64,000 bases of DNA from Brachypterus glaber. Its lineage: Eukaryota > Arthropoda > Insecta > Coleoptera > Kateretidae. The position numbers and the translations under genes were made by a program. Position 1 is the first letter of the stretch, and each line of letters begins with the position of its first letter. Positions 57,380-64,000 of the stretch are shown here, piece after piece. The notes beneath the pieces are model-generated. The model saw only the letters and a list, made by a program, of their open reading frames with translations. It was not told where the DNA came from and ran no database searches. Where the stretch lies: positions 6,531,816-6,595,815 of the forward strand of contig OY294052.1 of the NCBI GenBank assembly GCA_958510825.1, in the 5' to 3' direction.

Positions 57380-57577
57380 TGTCTCATACACCTGAAAGTA
57401 AATTAATGGAAAAGATGTAAATTGATGTACAAGATGTAAATTGATGTATAAGATGACTATGAGTTAATTTTCTTATATCAAAGTTATTTAAACCACCTGT
57501 TGTTTACCTTTGGTACGGGTTTTTAAAATTAGGCAAATTTTGGATTAAATTGCACAATAATTTAATCCTCATAATAT

Positions 57578-57772
57578 AATGAAGCTGAAGTTTGCAACGT
57601 TTTTTTGCAACGAAAATTCAAATAGTATATTACAGTACTAGTTTCATAACATACGTTTTTAGCGCACGAGTACAAGTTTAGAAAACAAGCCGTGTTATGG
57701 AATAAGTGTTTTAATATACTATTTGAATTCTTGATACAAAAAAACGTTGCAAACTTCAGCTTCATATAAAAT
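57578..57772. mobile_element. Family U palindromic MITE, full copy (195 bp)
   Basis: ATGAAGCTGAAGTTTGCAAC at the left and the complement GTTGCAAACTTCAGCTTCAT at the right; an inner pair AATAGTATATTA / TTTAATATACTATT and a core GCGCACGAGTACAAG. TA-rich flanks; the duplication is unclear. Confidence 0.8.
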
Positions 57773-58257
57773 AAACGTATCTAACATAAATTATTGAGAT
57801 TTTCAGAATTAATAAAACGGAATATGAATAAGCCTGATATACCTGACTGATGCGAATGTTTTGGGACACTACATTAACTGCAGGATATGCAACCGAATAA
57901 ATAAATAAAATAAACCAATAAATTTATTTATTTTTGCACATTTATATCTTTTTTTTATTATAATAACATCCTGTCGTATTACGATAAATGTTATTTATTA
58001 TTCAAAATATAGGATACGCAACCCACTCTTTAAACCTGTAGGTTTTTAATTGTATACTATTATATTTCTATTATTCTTAATTATTAATTATTGATATTGT
58101 TTTTTATTGAACGAATGATTGTCACATTGATTTATTAAATTTCAATGATTTTTTTTCACCTACATTCTAAATTGATTTAAATTTAAGTACTACTACCTAT
58201 GTAATTAAATATTTTTTAATAGTTATTTATAATACAAGGGCGAAAAGTTAAATTTGA
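57773..58257. other. No gene; AT-rich
   Basis: No supported feature. Confidence 0.55.
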
Positions 58258-58316
58258 GTAGGTTTTTAGAAGCCGAGGGCCGGCCGACAGGGCCGGCCCG
58301 AGGGTAATAAACCTAC
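58258..58316. repeat. GC-spike hairpin
   Basis: GTAGGTTTTTA..CCGAGGGCCGGCC pairs with GGCCGGCCCGAGGG..AAACCTAC. The 30-base core is about 85% G+C within DNA that is about 30%. Confidence 0.85.
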
Positions 58317-58502
58317 GAAATCGTATAGCTTGGTGATTCATTTCTGTTAAAATGTGTCTGTTGTGAAAATAATACTTCTGAAACCGTTCTATGAATATTA
58401 TAAATATTGAAAGTGATTTCACAATTGAAATTTTGTGTTCTTAATTTGTTTTAGTGGGTGAATACAGATTAATCAGTTGACGTATATTTTGAGGTACCTT
58501 AA

Positions 58503-59073
58503 GGCCTATCCAGAAGCTTGCATAAGAACATAAAACATAAGAATGCGATGCAGTGAGTGGCTTACAAGATACATGGCGGCAAATCCAGCCAATCACGGCA
58601 TCGCATTCTTCTGTATTACGTTCTTATGCGAGCCTGTGCACACAGAAAAAAAAATTATAGCTAGGAGCGCTATAACACACATACCAAGCAAATTATAATC
58701 GCTTATTATATAAATACAAGGCTTTCTCTTACAATTATGGCAGTCAGTGTAAAAATTTATATGAAATACTTTAATTGTTTAGTGAATAATAAAATATAAC
58801 AAATAGTATGGCATTTATAGCTTAAATAGATTTAATTATTGTCCGTGCTAATAATTTTTATAATATAATAAAATTTCTGTAAATTTATAATAGTGCCTGT
58901 AATAAATATAATCGTTTCTGTAATATATATAATCGTTTCCAATTTATTTTTAACATTATTAGTTATTGTGTCCCTTATAATCTATAGCTTAAATCACTAT
59001 AATTTGCCACTGTTACCAAATATCTTATAATGTATAGCGCAGAGCCCACTAATTTCTTTCCGTGCATATGCCC
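58503..59073. mobile_element. Family I MITE split by family F
   Basis: TTAA (58499-58502) then GGCCTATCCAGAAGCTTGC as at 31263. The right end (CATATGCCCTTA) continues at 59065 after the inserted transposon. Confidence 0.82.
58641..59064 (-). mobile_element. Family F DNA transposon, copy B (424 bp)
   Basis: Reverse complement of 24899-25322 with the same length. Compared with the unsplit site at 31400 (CCTGTG-TA-TATGCCCT), the filled site reads CCTGTG-CA-[element]-CA-TATGCCCT, giving a 2-bp duplication. Confidence 0.88.
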
Positions 59074-59339
59074 TTACGTGATCAAATATCTCCAGAAGTC
59101 ATTAAACTACTACTCGTAAAACTATATAAAAAATCATCAGATTTTAATAGAAAATGACTTTAATTTTCTGCAATTATCCCTGCAATTTTCTTTCAAAATA
59201 CCACACTGAATTTTTTATTTAAAATTTAATCAGAACAAACCGTAATCTAATTTGTTACCGATAGTAATAAACGTGCTTTATCGGTTATAACCAATAACGC
59301 ACGTGGATAAACACAAACGAGTCTATCTGCCGTTATTAT

Positions 59340-59650
59340 ACTATTCACAGCGCCTGTGCTAGAATAGTATTATACGGTAGTTTCGAATTTCCGAAAATCG
59401 CCAAAAAACGCCCTAGACAAAAAATTCGTGGACATAAATGTGTTTAAAAAAAAGAAAAAACTCCGAAAATATCCGTCTGTCCGTCCGTCCGTCTGGTGTC
59501 ACGTTTTTTTTTTGTAGAAACGATAACTCAAGGACGAATAATCCCATCAAATCAGGAAAAATCAAGTTCTGTGAGAGGAAGATCCGTATTGTTTTTGAAA
59601 GTAATCCCACCAAAAACAAAAAAGTTATGGGGGCTTAAACTTTTATATCT
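59340..59650 (+). repeat. Family K repeat, copy 3
   Basis: CTATTCACAGCGCCTGTGC hairpin, CCGTCTGTCCGTCCGTC, AACGATAACTCAAGGACG and AAAGTTATGGGGGCTTAAAC. Confidence 0.78.
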
Positions 59651-59686
59651 TTTTCAATTTTTATTGTTTTTCGAAAAAAAAAAAAT

Positions 59687-59718
<32 letters not shown>

Positions 59719-59850
59719 TATATTTTAAATTGAAAAAACTACCTATCATTTTCAATTTTTTTCGTTTTTCGAAAAAAAAAGAAAATTAAAAAATAATATT
59801 TCTTAAAAAAACATTAAAAATTATTCGTTTTTCAAAAAAAAAAGAACGCA
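59651..59850. repeat. Poly-A and (TA)n low-complexity tract
   Basis: Long A runs around a (TA)n of about ten units at 59702-59722, then repeats of TTTTCAATTTTTTTCG-type sequence. Confidence 0.9.
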
Positions 59851-59931
59851 GTAAAAAATTAAATGTCTTAACATGGCAATAATTGGCCCACCCACCTTAT
59901 AAAATCTGGAATACATGGCAGATTTTTTTAA

Positions 59932-59962
59932 GGCCTATTCAGAAGCTTGCATAAGAACATAA
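59932..59962. mobile_element. Family I fragment, left end
   Basis: TTAA then GGCCTATTCAGAAGCTTGC and ATAAGAACATAA. Confidence 0.7.
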
Positions 59963-59999
59963 TTGTGAAACCATAAAAAATCTTATCTATGATTATCAA

Positions 60000-60176
60000 C
60001 TTTTTGATTAAGTAATGTCAACTTACCTAGTTGGTAGTGACAAAAGTTCCTTACAAAGGGAGCTAAATTAGAGCTTATTTGACCTGGGCCAAAGCTATGT
60101 TTCCTTAAACTTTTTATATTTTTATGTAAAATTAGCCCTAAAATTTATTACCCCATTTCTTAATCGCCCTGTATAA
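60000..60176. mobile_element. CAGGG-class right end, fragment
   Basis: TTTATGTAAAATTAGCCCTA and the end AATCGCCCTGTATAATG. Confidence 0.45.
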
Positions 60177-60410
60177 TGCATACTATGTGACACGATATAA
60201 ATTAAATTTATTTATGCTCTTCATGTATGATTTACTGTGAACAAGCTAGAAAAAGAACCTACACAGCAAAAACTTGTATTTAAAAAATAAGTATGTTCGT
60301 GTTAGACATGGAAAAATGGACAGACGATATAAATTATTTTTGACAGGACAATAATATACGTTTCTATTAGACAGGTCCATAGACCTACATAATGCTTTTT
60401 AGCGGAATGT

Positions 60411-60492
60411 AAGGGTATATCCACAGTCTCGCAGAAGAACCTAATACATAGGAATGCTATGCCATGATTGGCTTGATGTGCCGCCAAACTGC
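60411..60492. mobile_element. Family I fragment, right end
   Basis: AGGGTATATCCACAGTCTCG, GGAATGCTATGCC and ATGATTGGCTTGATG match the right arm of 31263-31408 in reverse. Confidence 0.7.
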
Positions 60493-60639
60493 ACGCGACG
60501 TAGGTTGATCAGATCGTACCCACCTATTTATTTACTCAGTCAAAAAAAGTATGTTTTCTATAGATTTTGGGATGAGGAATTCAATAAAAAAAGTCTACGA
60601 TTTTCGAGTTTCGGACGACCCTTAAACGGCCCTGAAAAC

Positions 60640-60927
60640 TGGTTTTTGCCCTATTACTTTTGTTTTTAATTTTTTTCTTTCGAGAAATGGAAATGGAAAT
60701 TATAATATGTACTTTTGATAAAATAAAAACGAACACCCACCATTTTGAACGCCTCTGATCAATTTATTGATAAATTATTGTTTTTAATATCAGATTACAT
60801 ATATTGCTGCAGCAATTTGGCTCCATATCCAAACCACTTCCTAATAAGATTCACGTTTATTTTTTCATGTTTTTTTTTATGCAGAATCACTATCTAAAAC
60901 TGATCCCTTTTCTGGATCACGCTGTAT
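60640..60927. mobile_element. CAGGG-class right end, old
   Basis: TTTTTTTTATGCAGAATCAC then GGATCACGCTGTATT, the usual closing order of this class with several changes. Confidence 0.4.
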
Positions 60928-61160
60928 TTCTTTTAACATTTCATGCAAAAATGTGCTAGTGCATGTGCAAAATTTATTCTTCTATTAGGTAACTGTATAA
61001 TAATAGATAAGCACTCGTAAGGTTTTGTTGGTTTAAATTTGCAACGCATGCTTATTATACAATTAGGTGGCGAGAATATAATAATGCGGAACAATTTTTT
61101 TCTATTTGCATTTCATAATTAACCCAATAAGGCACCAATATGCGTGCTTTAATGACTTTA

Positions 61161-61826
61161 TTACATCGGCACTTAGTGCTACTAAGAGTGCCGATGTATT
61201 GAAATCTTCGTCGAAAAGTCAAAATCTTTGACCACTTTTTTTTTACATTTCTCGACGTTTTAGACCATTCTGAGTCGAAATCAGTAAAAAAAAAAATTTG
61301 CGTCCGTCTGTCTGTCTGTCTGTCTGGGTGTAAACTCTCTAACTCCATTTCTACATGAGATATCAACTTGCGGTTTTTTGCATATTGTTTTTTATCGTAT
61401 TCTGAAGAGTTAATTAGATTTTGGGGGTAAACGATTGGGGGTACAGGGGTAAAAATAGGGTAAAACTCCTATTTTTAGCGTTTTTTGTTTATAATTAAGG
61501 CAATTATTATTTTATTTGGTTAATTTAGCACTTTATATAGAAGATAATTTTAAATTGGTCAAAAATGTTATAAACAAAGTTTTCCTAAAACGCATTGTTT
61601 TCGAGATATTGGCGTTTAAAGCAGTAAAAGGTTTTTTTAGCATATCTCACATATTTATAACCCGATTTCAAAAAATTATATTTTAAATAAAAGCTCTTTT
61701 TAAGCCCTATAAAAAATGTTATATACAGTTTTTTGCTAGAATATAATGTTTTAAAGATACAGAATTTAAAATCAAACAAAACACCTAGTTTGAAATTTGC
61801 AAACTAGATGGCTCTAGTGTACAATA
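61161..61826 (-). repeat. Family L repeat, copy B (666 bp)
   Basis: Reverse orientation of 51317-51979, same terminal hairpin and palindrome. A frame of 64-66 codons in both copies (MFDFKFCIFKTLYSSKKLYI) is conserved only because the repeat is; it has no recognisable function. Confidence 0.85.
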
Positions 61827-62046
61827 GTTACATCTAGTTATCGAAGGAAACTTTTTTTTTCAAATAAGTCTTTAACCATATTTAATTTCATATAAAATAA
61901 CTAAGTTTTTTTATAACCAACATAAGTTTTATCTAAAATGTTTTCTTTTCGTCATATTCTGCACTTCACCCATTTCACTTCAATGGATGTTGTAAATAAT
62001 CCGTAATCGTAAAATTCCATGATAAAATGGATGATAATATCATACA

Positions 62047-62202
62047 TTACGCAAAGACGTTGGTATTCATATAGTATTTTGCTCCATCTATTGTTGAATA
62101 TTTAAACCATGATATCTGTCACAACAATCTGACATAACCTTCAATTTTTGCATTAAAATTTGTAAATAGGTGTTAAAATTCAATAAAAATTCTTTTTTAA
62201 GT
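62047..62202. repeat. 156-bp direct repeat, left copy
   Basis: TTACGCAAAGACGTTGG to TTCTTTTTTAAGT. It matches 63031-63186 at 154 of 156 positions and is itself part of a reversed family P repeat. Confidence 0.95.
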
Positions 62203-63030
62203 TAGTTTAGTTTAGTTTAGTTCAGTGCGGGGTTCACTGCCCTCAACACCTGATCCCTAGGACCTTTGTGTTAACCGCACAGATCTCCTCATAACATCCC
62301 TGTTTCTTTTATAAAGTCCAGGTACGGTTTCAGGGGAGTGTTCATGATCTCGTTAGGTTCCAGCGAGTCGTTCCCAAAGTACCTCCATCTTAGCCCTATT
62401 AGAGATGGACATTCACATATGAGGTGGTAGGGCTCTTCATCCCCTTCCCCACATCTCCTGCACACGGGGCTCGTAGTCTGTCCCATTTGGTATCGGTGCT
62501 TATTCAGTAAGCAGTGCCCAGTTATTATACCCGTTATTACTCTCAGTTGACTTCTGGACATGCCTAGAAGTAAGCTGGTTCTTTTCTTGGTTGGCCCCCC
62601 TAGAAAGAGTTTAGAGTGTCTCATTTTAGGTGCATCTATCCAATGTTGCTGGTGTTCATTCCTCAACATTTTCCTGACCTCGTGTCTGGCAGTGGAATAA
62701 GATACCCCACAGCACGGTTCTGGTCCTGTGAGTACGGCTTCACTCCCCTTTCTTGCCAGGTCGTCTGCCTTCTCATTACCATCTATTCCTTGATGTCCTG
62801 GTACCCATATCAAATTTACTTTGTTATGTTCAGCCAGTTTACATAGCTCGCTGTGGCATTCATATACCAGTTCCGAGCTAAAGGCATATGAATCTAATGC
62901 CTTTATTGCTGCCTGGCTGTCTGAAATGATATTTACTGTCCTACCCGTGTAGGACTCCAATACCATTTCTTGTGCGCAGACATAAATCGCATAGATTTCC
63001 GCTTGGAAAACGGTTGCATTGGTTCCCAGG
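62203..63030 (-). mobile_element. RNase H LINE insertion between 156-bp direct repeats
   Basis: Minus strand, 828 bp: the 5' end begins CCTGGGAACCAATGC inside the RNase H coding region, and the 3' UTR ends in an (AACTA)n tail at 62203-62225. Both ends meet the direct repeats exactly. Confidence 0.88.
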
Positions 63031-63038
63031 TTACGCAA
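62289..63038 (-). CDS. LINE RNase H domain and C-terminal CCHC knuckle
   Basis: Open for 249 codons. The frame starts in the flanking repeat at a non-ATG codon, so the protein is 5'-truncated, not a complete gene. RNase H residues visible: E in FQAEIYAIY (residue about 14), D in ISDSQAAIKAL (about 40) and the block VPGHQGIDGNEKADDLARKG (about 79-98). The first TDGS aspartate is lost to the truncation. The tail has LRVITGIITGHCLLNKH, then CRRCGEGDEEPYHLICEC, a C-x2-C-..-H-x3-C knuckle. RNase H removes the RNA strand during element copying. No stop or frameshift is present, so the copy is young. It is a family distinct from the 56644 LINE, though built the same way. Confidence 0.88.
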   Translation of the reverse strand: MRNLGTNATVFQAEIYAIYVCAQEMVLESYTGRTVNIISDSQAAIKALDSYAFSSELVYECHSELCKLAEHNKVNLIWVPGHQGIDGNEKADDLARKGSEAVLTGPEPCCGVSYSTARHEVRKMLRNEHQQHWIDAPKMRHSKLFLGGPTKKRTSLLLGMSRSQLRVITGIITGHCLLNKHRYQMGQTTSPVCRRCGEGDEEPYHLICECPSLIGLRWRYFGNDSLEPNEIMNTPLKPYLDFIKETGML

Positions 63039-63186
63039 AGACGTTGGTATTCAGATAGTATTTTGCTCCATCTATTGTTGAATATTTAAACCATGATATC
63101 TGTCACAACAATCTGACATAACCTTCAATTTTTGCATTAAAATTTGTAAATAGGTGTCAAAATTCAATAAAAATTCTTTTTTAAGT
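63031..63186. repeat. 156-bp direct repeat, right copy
   Basis: Differs from the left copy by G for T in ATTCAGATAG and C for T in GGTGTCAAAA. Confidence 0.95.
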
Positions 63187-63453
63187 ACTAGTTTGATAAA
63201 ATTATTAAACGATATTAGGTGCTTTATTTAAAAATATGAGTTTTGTTGCATTTACAATGTCTAGTGACAAGGGACATTGTCTTTAACCTTGTTCGCAGTT
63301 TAAAGCCATCCAGTGTTTTATATTTGCAGTCGAAGAATAGGGATAGTCTATAACACGTTTGGAATATTCTTCCGCGCTCGCGGGCCGTTATACTCGCCTA
63401 CCGGCTCGTATGACGAACATTCCGCTCGCTATTCCATGCTTGTTATAGAACAT
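63187..63453 (-). repeat. Family P repeat, copy 4 (remaining part)
   Basis: Reverse orientation: the GC module (CGCGCTCGCGGGCCG, CTCGCCTACCGGCTCG) lies at 63375-63435 next to AGAACATACTATT. Together with the 156-bp segment it matches copies 1 and 2. Confidence 0.85.
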
Positions 63454-63466
63454 ACTATTTGCAGCA

Positions 63467-63797
63467 TTTGTAGGGGTCCTCACGGGCCACTGCAAGCTAA
63501 GGAAGGACCTAGCAACAATGCGGATTCTAGAGAGTCCGCTATGCCCATCCTCTCATTAGTTAGCCGAGTGTGTCAGATACGACAGGATCAGGTTGCTAGT
63601 CTTTGAAACTCAAGGACTCAACCAAGAGGAACTAAGAGATCTCCCCTTGGCCAATATCCTGACCTTTATTGAAAGTACGGGCAGGTTCAAGGAGGACTCA
63701 AATTAGTAAATGGCTGGGATTGCCTCTTGTGACAAAAAGGGCCAGAAATGGCCTAGTCGTCCGGCTTTGGCCAACCCAAAAATTTACTACTATCACT
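63467..63797 (+). pseudogene. Second scrap of the 56644-family LINE, C-terminus
   Basis: GTAGGGGTCCTCACGGGCC through CAAATTAG repeats the last 80 or so codons and 3' UTR of the LINE at 57021-57370. About 20 bases encoding the first cysteines of the knuckle (CGEDET region) are deleted near 63548, which breaks the frame. ACTATTTGCAGCA at 63454-63466 and ACTATTTCCAGCA at 63798-63810 are the likely target duplication, one mismatch. Confidence 0.85.
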
Positions 63798-64000
63798 ACT
63801 ATTTCCAGCAACTTATTATTATTCTTGAAGTTTTCGCCGTGCATTTAAGTAGATATGTTTATTCTAATCAGTATGTGTAAATGTTTGTTAGAAATAAGCC
63901 AAACCTGTTGCACAATTTAAGTGTACAAACTACGTTCTCTTACTTATGTTACGTTCACTCACATGGCTTTACTCTCATCATCAGCCATCTAGACTCTGAT

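Overview
The window is AT-rich, intron- and repeat-dominated eukaryotic DNA, almost certainly from an arthropod (most likely an insect). No host protein-coding gene could be supported. The signs are: fragments of several insect-type LINE clades (R4/Dong-like, Jockey/CR1-like, and RNase H-bearing I/R1/LOA-like), two tRNA-derived SINE-like units, very many short inverted-repeat DNA elements with TA, TTA/TAA, TTAA or 8-bp target duplications, and LINE 3' ends that finish in (TTA)n. The order of insect cannot be fixed from this sequence alone. There is no rRNA, CRISPR array, operon or bacterial feature. Most short open frames are chance frames in A/T-rich repeats.

Layout. 1-1.3 kb: a LINE reverse transcriptase on the minus strand, open for about 409 codons and running off the window edge, cut exactly at a (TAA)n microsatellite. 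1.3-11 kb: foldback elements (3.8-4.7, 5.1-6.3, 7.1-7.7, 9.6-10.3, 10.5-11.0 kb), a TTA-flanked MITE at 1.9 kb, a hAT-type MITE at 6.5 kb and the first copy of a GC-hairpin repeat (family P, 2.8-3.5 kb). 12-13.2 kb: a foldback whose arms are built from degenerate TAACC-like repeats. 15.8-16.3 and 22.9-23.3 kb: minus-strand Jockey/CR1-like LINE remnants. 16.9-18.9 kb: small MITEs and a three-level nested insertion. 20.6 and 27.4-27.7 kb: tRNA-derived SINEs. 24.9 kb and 58.6 kb: two nearly identical 424-bp copies of one transposon. 27.1 kb: a 96-bp (CT)n tract. 28.1-31.7 kb: two full hAT-type MITEs and a 25-bp micro-remnant. 33.2 kb: an 80-bp LINE scrap with a 13-bp target duplication. 37-46.6 kb: dense foldback territory, including a nested pair at 39.1-40.8 kb and long-armed foldbacks at 42.7, 44.6 and 45.8 kb. 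46.7-47.6 kb: a deleted Harbinger-like transposon that keeps the start of a transposase frame. 48.9-49.6 kb: a plus-strand Jockey-like LINE 3' end. 51.3-52.0 and 61.2-61.8 kb: an inverted pair of 665-bp repeats. 53.7 kb: a MITE with a minisatellite interior. 56.0-57.4 kb: a decayed ~150-bp satellite interrupted by an RNase H LINE. 62.0-63.8 kb: another RNase H LINE flanked by 156-bp direct repeats, then a second scrap of the 57-kb LINE.

How it fits together. The window is a record of repeated insertion: older foldbacks hold younger MITEs, and in several places the empty site can be read from a paralogous copy. Non-autonomous DNA elements outnumber everything else, but no intact transposase is present, so movement would need enzymes encoded elsewhere. 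The strongest unusual observations are the 156-bp duplication flanking a LINE, the R4/Dong-like LINE joined to TAA repeats, the hAT-type MITE with a 25-bp end remnant that keeps its target duplication, and several separate AT-rich repeat families that each carry a compact GC-rich hairpin.
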